40,724 nt of DNA from Neisseriales bacterium (GTDB lineage: Bacteria > Pseudomonadota > Gammaproteobacteria > Burkholderiales > UBA11063). Location: contig SSGY01000055.1 in the NCBI GenBank assembly GCA_008017145.1, positions 1 to 40,724 of the forward strand, given 5' to 3'. Below, one piece after another: positions 8,281-17,275 of this stretch. Made by a program: the position numbers and the translations under genes. The notes beneath the pieces are model-generated. The model was not told the DNA's origin. It ran no database searches and was given only the letters and a program-made list of their open reading frames with translations. Position 1 is the first letter of the stretch; each line of letters starts with the position of its first letter.

Positions 8281-9431
8281 AGAACAAACTACTGATCTTA
8301 TTTTTAGCCTCAAACATCGGAATGGCATCTGCTGTTGATCTTACGTGTCATGGTAGATTTGTCAATCCAATTACGGATATTTGCTGGTCATGCATGTTTC
8401 CTATGTTTATCGGTCCAATACCGATGGTATTTAATATTGGTAATCAAAAAGGTGGTACGATTATCGACGATGGCAAAGCAATTCCTCCTGGTTTTCCTTA
8501 TCTCTCATCTGGTAAATTGCCTGTAGGTATGTGCACCTGTATGGACAGACCAGAGCTGCCAGTTGGTCTTATGATGTCATGGTATGAACCAAGCCGCTTT
8601 GTTGATGTAACGCGTACACCATTTTGTATGGTGGGGTTAGGCGGTGTAGATATGTCAGCTGGACTATCCGATCTATTACCAGCACCTGGTCATGGAGAAA
8701 CTACTCACGATGGTGAGCAAGTATCAAGCTTTTATCAAGCACATTGGTTTGTTGATCCAATTATGGCTATCTTGGGTATTATGGATGTGGGGTGCAATCT
8801 TGGAGCATCTAAATCAATGGATTTGATGTTTATGTCAGAAGTTGATCCAACGTGGAATGATGATTCACTGTCGATTATTTTTAGCCCAGAAGTAGTTTTA
8901 TTTAGTTCTCTACCAGCACAGCTTGCATGTGGAGTCGATTGTATTGCTAGCAGTTTACCAAATACTGGCAGCGATAATAAGTTTTTAGTACCAGCACCAT
9001 ATTATGCTCGCCCAACGTCAGCAACAAACCCAGCATCAGCAGCTAATCCAAGTAAATATTTATTCTGGTGTGGTGGCTGTCAAGGTGCATTGTATCCACT
9101 CAATGGTAATAATTCAGATCACGCACATGCCGTGCAATCGTCAATTCTTACATCAGAAAAACTTAATGGTCTTATTCATCGGATGGGGTTGGAAGACATG
9201 ACTACTGGTGTCTTTGGTATGTGCAACAACTTATTACCAGACATGTTTATGACTAAATCAGAGTGGAAGTACTCAATGACATATCCAGTACCACAAACAG
9301 CATATTCTCCTGCTTGTTGCAATGCTTTTGGAGAGACTGATTCGACATGGAACTCAGGTGCTTCATTCCCATACACAGGTGAAGATTTTACATATATGCA
9401 ATATCACGAACGTGACTGTTGCTTCTTATAA
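8277..9431 (+). CDS. traU: F-type conjugation protein TraU
   Basis: Periplasmic protein needed for pilus assembly and DNA transfer in F-type type IV secretion. The 385-residue product starts with a signal peptide (MKNKLLILFLASNIGMASA) and then shows strong TraU marks: CHGRFVNPITDICWSCMFP, the SWYEPSRFVDVTRTPFC block and many conserved Cys, including a CC near the C-terminus. Start ATG 8277 rather than the TTG at 8271, because it overlaps the upstream TGA and opens the signal peptide. trbC follows after 10 bp. TraU normally follows traW; here traW lies seven genes downstream, so the order is rearranged. Confidence 0.93.
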   Translation: MKNKLLILFLASNIGMASAVDLTCHGRFVNPITDICWSCMFPMFIGPIPMVFNIGNQKGGTIIDDGKAIPPGFPYLSSGKLPVGMCTCMDRPELPVGLMMSWYEPSRFVDVTRTPFCMVGLGGVDMSAGLSDLLPAPGHGETTHDGEQVSSFYQAHWFVDPIMAILGIMDVGCNLGASKSMDLMFMSEVDPTWNDDSLSIIFSPEVVLFSSLPAQLACGVDCIASSLPNTGSDNKFLVPAPYYARPTSATNPASAANPSKYLFWCGGCQGALYPLNGNNSDHAHAVQSSILTSEKLNGLIHRMGLEDMTTGVFGMCNNLLPDMFMTKSEWKYSMTYPVPQTAYSPACCNAFGETDSTWNSGASFPYTGEDFTYMQYHERDCCFL

Positions 9432-9441
9432 AGACACGAAT

Positions 9442-10278
9442 ATGGATAAAAAATTAATCTTAATGACTATTCTGGCATCTCTGTGCGTTATAAGCGTTCA
9501 TGCTGATACAAGCGTGTATTTAGATCAAACGCAGCTAAAGCAAGCACAGCAGTTTAATACTGCAGCAGGGAATAGTGCAATTAAGAATGCTCCACAAGCA
9601 GAATCAGCATTGTCAGCAATTCAATTAAGCCAGTTAAATACTGCACAAGTTGAATCAGAAATTAAGACTACTGATCAATACTTCAAAGTTAAACCACTCA
9701 AAAATACTTTACCAAATGGTGAGAAGTATTACTTATACTCGGAATCTATTGTTAGTGATAGTCAAAAAGCAATGGCACAATATAAAAAACCTGTGGATCT
9801 AAACAAAACGATTGCCGATTATAACGCCCTTATTAAAAATGCTAAAGCTAGTATTGGTGACAATCGTTTGCTTATTTTTATTAGTAGTTCGATGCCAAAG
9901 AAATCAATAATAAACCTAATGACTCAAGCATCATCAATCGGCGCAGTATTTGTAGTCCGCGGTTTAATTAATGGATCATATGTGAATACTTATAAATATT
10001 TCAACAGTCTTAAAGGAAATAATACAGTTGGGATCATGATAAATCCGACCTTATTTTCAGCTCTACATGTAGAAACAGTGCCAACTTATGCTCTATATCA
10101 ATCAGATAAAGACTTATTGCATACTGCTTGTAACGTAGCACCTAAATATACTAAGGTTAGCGGGGATGTGACGCTACGATATGCACTAGAGCAGTTAACT
10201 AAAAGTAATAATGCAGATTTAGCGCAGATAGCTACTAATGAGTTGGATATTTTAGACAGTAAAAGTTTTTATAAGTGA
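9442..10278 (+). CDS. trbC: F-type pilus assembly protein TrbC
   Basis: Periplasmic thioredoxin-like protein of F-type transfer systems, 278 residues. Signal peptide MDKKLILMTILASLCVISVHA, then a helical region, then the TrbC domain: LLIFISSSMPKKS, a VVRGLINGSY segment, INPTLFSALHVETVPTYALY and a C-terminal VSGDVTLRYALEQL. The thioredoxin cis-Pro (TVPT) is present, but the usual CxxC is replaced by SSSMP, as is normal for TrbC. The start is ATG 9442, because upstream in-frame codons overlap traU and precede the signal peptide. Confidence 0.9.
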   Translation: MDKKLILMTILASLCVISVHADTSVYLDQTQLKQAQQFNTAAGNSAIKNAPQAESALSAIQLSQLNTAQVESEIKTTDQYFKVKPLKNTLPNGEKYYLYSESIVSDSQKAMAQYKKPVDLNKTIADYNALIKNAKASIGDNRLLIFISSSMPKKSIINLMTQASSIGAVFVVRGLINGSYVNTYKYFNSLKGNNTVGIMINPTLFSALHVETVPTYALYQSDKDLLHTACNVAPKYTKVSGDVTLRYALEQLTKSNNADLAQIATNELDILDSKSFYK

Positions 10279-10370
10279 AATAACATCATAAATAAATCTT
10301 ATATAACAAATATGAAAACCTAATTCATATATATGAAATCATACTTTAATTTTTAAACAAAGGATCAAAC

Positions 10371-11135
10371 ATGAAACTACGGAATTTATTATTAATAGGT
10401 CTTATGGGAATCAGTACTGTGTATGCAGATAGTGCGGCTACAAATTTTGAGCCAAAGGCAACAACCGATAAAAAAGTGGTGGAATACTTTCATAAGTTAT
10501 TACCGACAACAACTATTAATACCATTTATACCACGCCGTATCCAGATACTTATGCTTTGGTAATGGGGAGTAATATTGTTTATGGTAATTTAAAAAGTAG
10601 TTATTTGACGGTGGGGCATATGTTTAATTTGTATACTCAAACAGATTTAACTGAAACGCTTTCTAAAATGAATACTCCAAAGATTAACATATCACAGATT
10701 AATGTTGATGATGCGGTAGTAACTAAAGCACCAACTAAAGTTAATAAAAAACTGATTGTATTTATTGATCCAGATTGCCCTTATTGCCGTCAAATAGAAG
10801 CTCAAATGTATGAACAAGGTATCGACAAAAAGGCAGATATCTATTATATGTTGATGCCATTACCAATGCATCCAAACGCCAAAGCACATACTACTAACAT
10901 ATTGTGCTCTACAAACCCGATTGCAACCTTAAAAGAGTATATGGTTAATAATAATGAGAATCCTAAAGTTTCACTTGCTGATGGTTGCAATATAGCTCCA
11001 GTATTAGAGCGCACTGGTTCTACTGCCAGGGGATTAGGCATTAATGGTACTCCAGCAATTATAACAGGCGATGGCACGATGATTATGGGTGCTGACATTC
11101 AAGCAATAACTGATTATGTTAATGAGAAGAAATAA
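10371..11135 (+). CDS. DsbC-like periplasmic disulfide isomerase
   Basis: Thiol-disulfide isomerase that would sort disulfides in the Cys-rich transfer proteins around it. The 254-residue product has a signal peptide (MKLRNLLLIGLMGISTVYA), an N-terminal domain of about 100 residues as in DsbC, then the thioredoxin fold with active site DPDCPYCR near residue 142 and cis-Pro in NGTPAII. F-type elements often carry a DsbC or TrbB at this point. AAAGGA stands before the ATG. A 92-bp gap separates it from trbC. Confidence 0.88.
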   Translation: MKLRNLLLIGLMGISTVYADSAATNFEPKATTDKKVVEYFHKLLPTTTINTIYTTPYPDTYALVMGSNIVYGNLKSSYLTVGHMFNLYTQTDLTETLSKMNTPKINISQINVDDAVVTKAPTKVNKKLIVFIDPDCPYCRQIEAQMYEQGIDKKADIYYMLMPLPMHPNAKAHTTNILCSTNPIATLKEYMVNNNENPKVSLADGCNIAPVLERTGSTARGLGINGTPAIITGDGTMIMGADIQAITDYVNEKK

Positions 11136-11431
11136 TGACTAGGGTAAGTCCAAATTGTATATCAGGTAATGGCAGATCATATGATATCAATAAATTGCTT
11201 CAACAATATATTTCTACAACTTCAAAAGTGCAAGTTATTAATGGTGATGCTAATGAAAGATATTGTAATTTAAAGGAGATAAAATGTCCAAAAAGGTTTT
11301 TAAATGATCTCAAAGAGTTTGCAGTCATGGCTATTCTTTTGGGGATAGGTTTGTTGATTTTGGTTTTAATAATATATGGAGTAACTGGAATTGGCTACGT
11401 AATTTCATTATTGCTTAAGCTAATCCATTAG
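11135..11431 (+). CDS. small membrane protein of unknown function
   Basis: Starts inside the stop of the dsbC-like gene (TAATG overlap), a sign of coupled translation. The 98-residue product has a polar N-terminal half with four Cys and one long C-terminal hydrophobic stretch (about residues 65-95, AVMAILLGIGLLILVLII and on). No signal peptide; probably a tail-anchored inner-membrane protein. Family not recognised. Confidence 0.5.
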   Translation: MTRVSPNCISGNGRSYDINKLLQQYISTTSKVQVINGDANERYCNLKEIKCPKRFLNDLKEFAVMAILLGIGLLILVLIIYGVTGIGYVISLLLKLIH

Positions 11432-11453
11432 TCTTTTTGGGTGCTTCATTATT

Positions 11454-11463
11454 CCCCCCCCCC
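11454..11463. repeat. run of ten C
   Basis: Ten consecutive C in strongly AT-rich DNA, about 50 bp upstream of a small lipoprotein gene. Mononucleotide runs of this length slip during replication and are used elsewhere for phase variation. Here it is outside coding sequence, so it could alter promoter spacing or a leader. Confidence 0.6.
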
Positions 11464-11512
11464 TTGATATTGCACAGCTTTTTAAATATTTTAATCTAGA
11501 TAAGGATAATTT

Positions 11513-11701
11513 ATGAATAGCCAAAACAAAATATTATTGTTAATACTGCTTAATATTTCCGTTATGTTTTCAATAAATAGTTGTTCAATAAAGCCAGAAG
11601 CAGTAAGTCCAATTATAAAACAACAAGAGTCTGATTTAGTAATTGGATTTGTAAGTGCAGCAACACAAAAAGCACCAAAAAATGCTGTTGAATCTAGTTA
11701 A
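11513..11701 (+). CDS. small lipoprotein
   Basis: A 62-residue product with a hydrophobic signal (ILLLILLNISVMFS) and a lipobox ending INSC at about residue 24. The mature part is short and polar, ending NAVESS. TraV and entry-exclusion lipoproteins are possible relatives by position, but it is far shorter than TraV. It follows the ten-C run. Confidence 0.55.
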   Translation: MNSQNKILLLILLNISVMFSINSCSIKPEAVSPIIKQQESDLVIGFVSAATQKAPKNAVESS

Positions 11702-12069
11702 ATACAATAAGTAATATAAATAAAGTTATTGGTGGAGAGGTGTGTTAAATAATGAGCGAGCGTAAAGCTGATGAATTTGCAAGCACCACGGAATAAGCCT
11801 GATTAGTTTCCTGATGGACAGCCCGTGGACAGCTAACGCTACGCTACCTGCCCACCGCCTGACACACAGGAAGCCTAACAGGTTATTGCCGTTAATTCAC
11901 AGTTTACTGTTCAGGTTCAGAGTTTCGTAATAGTAATAAATTTGGGGGTTTGGGCGCTCCGCTGGGGTGCTCGCCGCACGGCTTAAGGCAAATTGCTAAA
12001 ATGATTTATGAGTTACTAAATAGTTATTAACAATTTTTGTGAGTAAGTAATTTTTTTGTGGATTAATAT
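11702..12069. other. GC-rich gene-free stretch inside the transfer operon
   Basis: No supportable gene. From about 11800 to 11990 the DNA is clearly richer in G+C than its flanks. It contains the direct repeat GGACAGC-CCGT-GGACAGC, an inverted pair TTCCTG/CAGGAA about 55 bp apart, and GGCGCTCCGC followed by GGTGCTCGCCGC. A 14-codon frame starts at 11752 after GGAGAGG but is too short to call. The base composition suggests a structured RNA or an insertion remnant. Confidence 0.4.
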
Positions 12070-12576
12070 ATGAGTAAATATTTATTTATCTTATTGTCTG
12101 GAATTGTTTTTTATGCTCAAAGTGAAGAAATTAAAAACATGGTTGAGTTCTTTTCATATCGTTGCTCACATTGTGCCAATATCAACAATAAGCTGGACAG
12201 CTATATAAACAAGAACCATGTTAACTTTATAGCGATCAATGTTGACAACAACGACATTGCAATGCCAACTAACATTATGTACAACGTGGCAGTTGATGCG
12301 GGTATTGGACAACAATTCAAGAGTACATACTTTAGCGCTGTTGCAACTGGAATGCCTGCATATGCTCCTGCAACATTAAGTTATGTCATAAATCAAGTAA
12401 GAACTCCCTTGTTTGAAAAATTATTAAAAGACCCGAACGAGAAACAATTGATTAAACAGAAACTAAACTATGCAACCCAATTACTAGCTAAATATCCAGT
12501 CCAAGCTACGCCAACATTTTTAATTAATGACAACGCCTTGGTTCAAGGTGAAGATTTTGTGAATTATCTAAATTAG
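12070..12576 (+). CDS. DsbA-like periplasmic thiol oxidoreductase
   Basis: Thioredoxin-fold protein of 168 residues with a short signal peptide (cleavage after YAQS or nearby), the motif FFSYRCSHCANI near residue 28 (active site CSHC) and cis-Pro in ATPTFLIN near residue 155. The order CxxC, helical insertion, cis-Pro matches DsbA-family oxidases, though shorter. With the DsbC-like protein it gives the element its own oxidase/isomerase pair, which fits the many Cys in TraU and TraN. Confidence 0.8.
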   Translation: MSKYLFILLSGIVFYAQSEEIKNMVEFFSYRCSHCANINNKLDSYINKNHVNFIAINVDNNDIAMPTNIMYNVAVDAGIGQQFKSTYFSAVATGMPAYAPATLSYVINQVRTPLFEKLLKDPNEKQLIKQKLNYATQLLAKYPVQATPTFLINDNALVQGEDFVNYLN

Positions 12577-12587
12577 GAGGATCAAGA

Positions 12588-13112
12588 ATGCGTAAATCAT
12601 TTGTATTACTATTATTGGCAACAACTACTGCATTTGCCGATGAAGCTGTGACATTAAAGAATCAAGCCATGAACCAAATCGAGTCTATGTTTGACGCGCA
12701 GCAAAACATTATGACGGTGATACCAGATACAGTCAAAACACCATTACCAAATGACATTGATATCAGTATCAGCAATAAATGGATATTTACTATTAGAAGT
12801 AAACAAGCAATAACGATTAATCGTATTAGTATAACTTTGGATGGTGTTACAGTTGTGAATCCAGTAGGTGTTGAAATTAAGCCAAATGTAGTAAAAAACT
12901 ATTTATTCAATAGTGGTAATTTACCTCAAGCCATAGCTAGTTTAACTAAGGGTTATAATGTGTTTGGTGCGTATCGGCAGATTAGTGCGGAACAATTCAA
13001 GGGATACTCTGATTATCGCTATAAGGTAGCTACTGTTTCAATTAATTGGATGGATGTCAATAAAAATTTCATGCAATCAGACATTAATATGATGTTGGTT
13101 ATGGCAAAATGA
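12588..13112 (+). CDS. exported protein of unknown function
   Basis: A 174-residue product with a clean signal peptide (MRKSFVLLLLATTTAFA) and a GGAGG ribosome site. The mature protein lacks Cys and is rich in beta-prone stretches (ITINRISITLDGVTVV; YKVATVSINWMDV). I do not recognise it. It is coupled to the next gene by an ATGA overlap, and its place between dsbA-like and traN genes suggests a periplasmic transfer component specific to this lineage. Confidence 0.55.
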   Translation: MRKSFVLLLLATTTAFADEAVTLKNQAMNQIESMFDAQQNIMTVIPDTVKTPLPNDIDISISNKWIFTIRSKQAITINRISITLDGVTVVNPVGVEIKPNVVKNYLFNSGNLPQAIASLTKGYNVFGAYRQISAEQFKGYSDYRYKVATVSINWMDVNKNFMQSDINMMLVMAK

Positions 13113-13972
13113 AAAAACTTGCAATAATGGTTGTTTTAGCTGCGACAGTATATGCAGACAATAATGATATGTTTAATAACGCTTATCAAGTTGGTAAACA
13201 AAATCAATTTAACTTTAACTTAAATAGTGGTAGCACTTTTAATAGTTTTGGACAAGCTAACAACTTTGAGAGTAATATTATTAATAGTGCCAATGCAGGT
13301 AATGCTACTGCACAGCCTATGTATAATGGAGCAGCAAATGATCCAAACTATTTATATAATCAAGGCAAAGCTGATATCGCTAGTTGTCAGTCAAAGAGCG
13401 ATCCTCGCTGCACATCGCTTAATAAATATGGTGATAAAGATACGCAAACACAATATCAGGCGTATAACCAAGGTATTTCTGGTAAATATTCAATTATAAC
13501 TAAGCCAGATCCATCTGATAGTAATTGTACACAGGTAATCAGGAAAGTACCAATAGGTGAGTCTACTAAAACTTGTGTTGCATCAGCCAGTCAACAAACA
13601 CAATGTCATTCAACAATATCAATATCACTAGGTTATCATGATTGTGATCCAACCAATAACACATGTACGACTTGGCAAAGTAATCCTGACTGTAAACTTG
13701 TTAAGCCATACATTCCAAGTAGCTGCGTAACATGGAGTTATAACATTTGGTATGGTTGCACGTCAGTTACTACAATAAACTGTGCCAACAATAGCACGTT
13801 TAGCTCTCCTGGTTGGTGTGGTAGGGGCACAGAAACTCGATTATGTGACGGAACAGACTATATAGATGGGCGTGGTAGTAATCCAGTTTGTATTAATCGC
13901 ACTCAAGTTCAACTGGCAACATATGCATGCAAACAAGTTAGCTACAGTGATGGTTGCAAAGGATTTAAATAA
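13109..13972 (+). CDS. TraN N-terminal half (split gene)
   Basis: A 287-residue exported protein: signal peptide MKKLAIMVVLAATVYA, an Asn/Gln-rich low-complexity region (about residues 18-100), then a Cys-rich domain with about 16 Cys ending YSDGCKGF. The pattern resembles the N-terminal part of long TraN mating-pair stabilisation proteins, which continue into a second Cys-rich domain. Here that second domain is the next gene, overlapping by TAATG and carrying its own signal peptide. Both halves look intact, so this is more likely a stable two-protein form than a broken gene. Confidence 0.6.
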   Translation: MKKLAIMVVLAATVYADNNDMFNNAYQVGKQNQFNFNLNSGSTFNSFGQANNFESNIINSANAGNATAQPMYNGAANDPNYLYNQGKADIASCQSKSDPRCTSLNKYGDKDTQTQYQAYNQGISGKYSIITKPDPSDSNCTQVIRKVPIGESTKTCVASASQQTQCHSTISISLGYHDCDPTNNTCTTWQSNPDCKLVKPYIPSSCVTWSYNIWYGCTSVTTINCANNSTFSSPGWCGRGTETRLCDGTDYIDGRGSNPVCINRTQVQLATYACKQVSYSDGCKGFK

Positions 13973-15618
13973 TGAAAAAAATAGTAACAATAATTATTAT
14001 TGGAATCACTGAGCTCAGTTTCGCAAGCAGTTGTAACTTGGTCAATCAGCAGTGTGCAGATACATCTGATACCAAGACAATAGATGGTATTAGCTTTAAA
14101 TTAAGTGAGGTATGCAGTAAATTAGGTTTGACTGGAAATAACTGTTGTTGGGATAGTATATCAAATTATTACTGTGGTGATCAAGTTGACACTTGTGGAC
14201 CATATCGAAAAAATCCAAACTGTTCATTTATTGAAAACACCTGTATTGATAAAGATTACATAACTGGAACCTGCAATAAGTTTCAAAGCAGCTATAGCTG
14301 TGCTTCAGCATACGAGAGTCAAGTATCATCAGTATGCACAAACGTTGTTTGCTCGAATAATGAATCTGGAACTGCGGCTAAGTGCTTTAGTCCACCACAA
14401 CCATCGGCGGATAATACGAGTCAGTTTGCGAAAGTATTAGGTTTTTTGCAAATGGGGCAGAACATGGCTCAAGATATGAGTTGTGTTAATCCTAGTAATC
14501 CTGATCCAGAAAACTGTAAGTTATTTTCAGGTAAATATTCAACTTGCTACATGTATCTGAACGATGCAGGTAAACCTGGTAGCTGGAATAATAATGGTTC
14601 GGATTGTGGAATTCACAGTGAGTTCTTTAACGGAGTAGCAACTGGTTATGATGCTTCAGATAAAAATCTATACTCACAGGCAACATCTGGAACTAATAAT
14701 GTGATGGGTGGTGCAAGTAACTATAGTCTATCAAACGATGATAGCAAAGCTATCAACAACACTGTTAAGTTACAGCAAAATCTAAAGAATGCGCCCACTA
14801 ATCAAGACGAACAAATTAACTACACAACAAATGGCTCACGAAACAATAGAATGTCAGTAAACAATGGTCAAGTTGTGTCAGTGACTATCAATAAAGATAC
14901 GGTAAAAGATATCAGCGGCTGGAGTGCATTCAAAGCATACTTAACAGATCAATCCGTAAATTTGGCATGGAATCGTCAGAAGTCAGAACCAGATCCATCA
15001 AACATTAAATCAACAACATTTGCAGACTTAGGAATTACTCGCCGTAGTAGAGGAAATCCGTTTGCTTGGAATAGTGGTACGAGTCAGCCGACAATAAATG
15101 GATTGTGTATTCATCTAGCGGACTATTGCGATGGCGGTGATGACAGTGCTACATCTAGTGATCTAATTAAAAGCTATTTTGCGGCTGCAGGTGGATTTAC
15201 TAATCCAAACTTTTGTGCACAATGTACGAGTAGCGTACTAGGTGCCTGTGTAACTGCTGCAGCTAAAGATACGATTCAACAATGGTGTTGCTTCAACTCT
15301 AAAGTCTCAATGGATATTAACCTTGCCGCTTATGATCAAGGCTTACTTAATTTGTATACTGACAATAAGAGTCGGTATGCAAGTCAAGTTAATTATTCAA
15401 GTGGGGTATGTGGCGGTGTTACTGTTGGCATGATCAGTAAAATTGATTTTAGCAAAGGAAATTACTTTAAAGATATGATGGATGCAATTGATATTAATAA
15501 AATGGTCAACACCAGTAACTTTACAAATTCTGCTGTATCTGGTCGAACACAGAATCGTTCAGGAACTGATTCAACGCAAATGGTAAAAGATTATCTTAAG
15601 CAGCAGAGTGGTAACTAG
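13972..15618 (+). CDS. traN: mating-pair stabilisation protein TraN (C-terminal part)
   Basis: Outer-membrane or surface protein that holds donor and recipient together. The 548-residue product has a signal peptide (MKKIVTIIIIGITELSFA), then the TraN Cys pattern: CNLVNQQCADTSD, DGISFKLSEVC, CGPYRKNPNCSFIENTC, CNKFQSSYSC. A central polar region (about 225-330) is followed by a conserved C-terminal Cys domain (LADYCDGG, CAQCTSS, QQWCCFN). It starts inside the stop codon of the previous gene. Confidence 0.78.
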   Translation: MKKIVTIIIIGITELSFASSCNLVNQQCADTSDTKTIDGISFKLSEVCSKLGLTGNNCCWDSISNYYCGDQVDTCGPYRKNPNCSFIENTCIDKDYITGTCNKFQSSYSCASAYESQVSSVCTNVVCSNNESGTAAKCFSPPQPSADNTSQFAKVLGFLQMGQNMAQDMSCVNPSNPDPENCKLFSGKYSTCYMYLNDAGKPGSWNNNGSDCGIHSEFFNGVATGYDASDKNLYSQATSGTNNVMGGASNYSLSNDDSKAINNTVKLQQNLKNAPTNQDEQINYTTNGSRNNRMSVNNGQVVSVTINKDTVKDISGWSAFKAYLTDQSVNLAWNRQKSEPDPSNIKSTTFADLGITRRSRGNPFAWNSGTSQPTINGLCIHLADYCDGGDDSATSSDLIKSYFAAAGGFTNPNFCAQCTSSVLGACVTAAAKDTIQQWCCFNSKVSMDINLAAYDQGLLNLYTDNKSRYASQVNYSSGVCGGVTVGMISKIDFSKGNYFKDMMDAIDINKMVNTSNFTNSAVSGRTQNRSGTDSTQMVKDYLKQQSGN

Positions 15619-15619
15619 T

Positions 15620-16045
15620 ATGAGAACGCTTTTATTAATATTTTCTATAGTTGGTGCTAATCAAATCTCTGCATTAGGACTAGATAAATGTTTTGAAATT
15701 GCAGCAAATCGTTACCAGATTCCAAGCAAATTGTTAAAAGCAATTGCGCGTACTGAAACAAAAATGAATCCTGTCTCAGTTGGCATAAATAATAATCATA
15801 CTTACGATATTGGTCTCATGCAAATCAATTCAAGCTGGTTGCCAAAGTTGCAACGCGTTGGAATTACACAAAAAGATTTAGCTGATCCTTGTAACAATAT
15901 TCAGATAGGAGCTTGGATACTATCCGATAACATAAAACGATATGGTTTTGGAGTAAAGGCTATTGGAGCATACAATGCGACTACTCCCAGACTTCAGCAA
16001 AAATATGCAGATTTAGTTCTAAATAATATGAAAGAAATCGAATGA
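15620..16045 (+). CDS. VirB1-like lytic transglycosylase
   Basis: Cuts peptidoglycan so that the secretion apparatus can cross the wall. The 141-residue protein has a signal peptide (MRTLLLIFSIVGANQISA), then the SLT domain: CFEIAANRYQIPSKLLKAIARTETK with the catalytic Glu in RTETKMNP, YDIGLMQINSSW, and a late AIGAYNATTP. Size and motifs match small VirB1/P19/IpgF-type enzymes of transfer operons. ATG 15620 is preferred over an upstream GTG because it starts the signal peptide one base after the traN stop. Confidence 0.9.
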   Translation: MRTLLLIFSIVGANQISALGLDKCFEIAANRYQIPSKLLKAIARTETKMNPVSVGINNNHTYDIGLMQINSSWLPKLQRVGITQKDLADPCNNIQIGAWILSDNIKRYGFGVKAIGAYNATTPRLQQKYADLVLNNMKEIE

Positions 16046-16662
16046 AAAATTTATTAAAAATATTATTTCTCAGCTTATCATTTAATGTGTTTGCTGATGA
16101 CTTGGGGGTTATTGGTAAAACATATCCTATCACTGAGCCTGACATGATTGAATGGATCAAATCACGTGCAAGCAGCATGATGCAAAGTGGCGAGTGGGAA
16201 CAAATCCAGAAACAAGCAATTGATAAAACTCGCAACTATATTAATCATCCACCAGCTATAGCCAGTATTACAGATGCAGCCGAAACTAAAAGTTGGTACT
16301 ACACTCCAGTAGTGCAACTTAAAGAGAATTTAACTGATGGACAAGGGCACATGATTGCCAAAGCTGGGCAATATAATGCACTTCGTTATATGCCGTTTGA
16401 TGTACAGCTTTTATTCATTAATGGCGATAATCCAAAGCAAGTCGAGTGGGCATTAGAGAAAAACAAAGAATCGGATATCCGCACAAAAATTATTTTAACT
16501 AGTGGTTCATTCATGGACTTAGATAAAGCACATAAGGTTTGGTTTTACTATGATCAAGGTGGCAAGTATACTCAGAAGTTAAAGATTACTCATGTACCTG
16601 CTATCGTGAAGCAAGATGGAATCCAATTAAAAATAACCGAGATATCAAACAATGAAATTTAA
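16042..16662 (+). CDS. traW: F-type conjugation protein TraW
   Basis: Periplasmic protein required for pilus assembly. The 206-residue product has a signal peptide (MKNLLKILFLSLSFNVFA) and strong TraW marks: DLGVIGKTYPITEPDMIEWI, a segment with TRNYINHPP, the 'SWYYTPVVQL' block, then VWFYYDQGGKYTQKLKITHVPAIVKQDG near the C-terminus. It overlaps the transglycosylase gene by ATGA. TraW and TraU are partners in F systems; here they bracket the exported block rather than being adjacent. Confidence 0.92.
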   Translation: MKNLLKILFLSLSFNVFADDLGVIGKTYPITEPDMIEWIKSRASSMMQSGEWEQIQKQAIDKTRNYINHPPAIASITDAAETKSWYYTPVVQLKENLTDGQGHMIAKAGQYNALRYMPFDVQLLFINGDNPKQVEWALEKNKESDIRTKIILTSGSFMDLDKAHKVWFYYDQGGKYTQKLKITHVPAIVKQDGIQLKITEISNNEI

Positions 16663-16696
16663 TTTTTTTGGTATTTCTTCGGAAGGAATAATTTCC

Positions 16697-16747
16697 TACT
16701 TTGTCAGTAAATCCTAGCGGGGTGTGGGGGCGGCAATGAGCCCCCAC
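16697..16747 (+). repeat. structured element B, copy 1
   Basis: TACTTTGTCAGTAAATCC (16697-16714) is followed by a GGTGTGG segment and a hairpin GTGGGGGC (16724-16731) with GCCCCCAC (16740-16747). A second copy of the 18-mer with 16 of 18 bases the same lies at 29969, again followed by GGTGTGG and a GC-rich hairpin with different arms. It sits at the end of the transfer operon; no T-run follows, so it is not a standard terminator. Confidence 0.6.
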
Positions 16748-16933
16748 GGGGTAATTGGGATATTGGCATAAGAAACGGTATTAACCTAAACTTATAACTT
16801 AGTGATTATGTAATTAACTAGTTGATTTTTTGCTTTTAGATTAATGTTTATCTTGTGATTCATGGTGTAAATATACACTAAAAATATGTAATTTGTTATT
16901 TGTTATAAGCGAAATTTAATTTAAAAAAATGTG

Positions 16934-17183
16934 TCGAAGCTTGACTCTTCGAGTGGGGATATCTAAGCTTAAATGAGGGTGGAAGTATCCACCCTACAAC
17001 AAGTTGTACCCGCCTCTTAGCTTAAACCTCGTTAAATAAATAATCAGCAATGATGTTTTAAAAAAACAAGTTTTTTGCGGAATAGGATAGTTAATTTAGC
17101 TGATTATTTTTTCTCTCGGTTGGCTCTCACACCTACCCAGCTGAAGCTGGAAGGTTAAAGCAATATAACTCTTTGAGTTATAT
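16934..17183. other. hairpin-dense region, candidate oriT or regulatory RNA
   Basis: A gene-free stretch between traW and the RHH gene with seven stems in 250 bp: TCGAAG/CTTCGA (16934-16952); AGGGTGG/CCACCCT (16976-16995); TACAAC/GTTGTA (16995-17008), enclosed by TAAGCT/AGCTTA (16964/17019); AAATAATCAGC (17038-17048) with GCTGATTATTT (17099-17109), enclosing AAAAAA/TTTTTT; ACCT-CCAGCT/AGCTGG-AGGT (17131-17155); ATATAACTC/GAGTTATAT (17163-17183). MobF-type oriT regions lie beside the accessory DNA-binding gene and relaxase genes and are rich in inverted repeats, as here. The nick site is not identifiable by eye. Confidence 0.5.
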
Positions 17184-17194
17184 GGATTAAATGC

Positions 17195-17275
17195 GGTATT
17201 ATTAATAATACCATGACTAATATAACTAATTGTGTCAATGTGTTATGATTTTTAATCGGTATTACCGATAATACC
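17195..17275 (+). promoter_or_regulatory. promoter between two operator palindromes upstream of the RHH gene
   Basis: GGTATTATTAATAATACC (17195-17212) is a perfect 18-bp palindrome. GGTATTACCGATAATACC (17258-17275) repeats the outer GGTATTA/TAATACC arms. Between them lies an extended -10, TGTTATGAT (17241-17249), giving a start near 17256, under the second palindrome. The first gene downstream encodes a ribbon-helix-helix protein, so autorepression from these two sites is likely. Confidence 0.65.
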
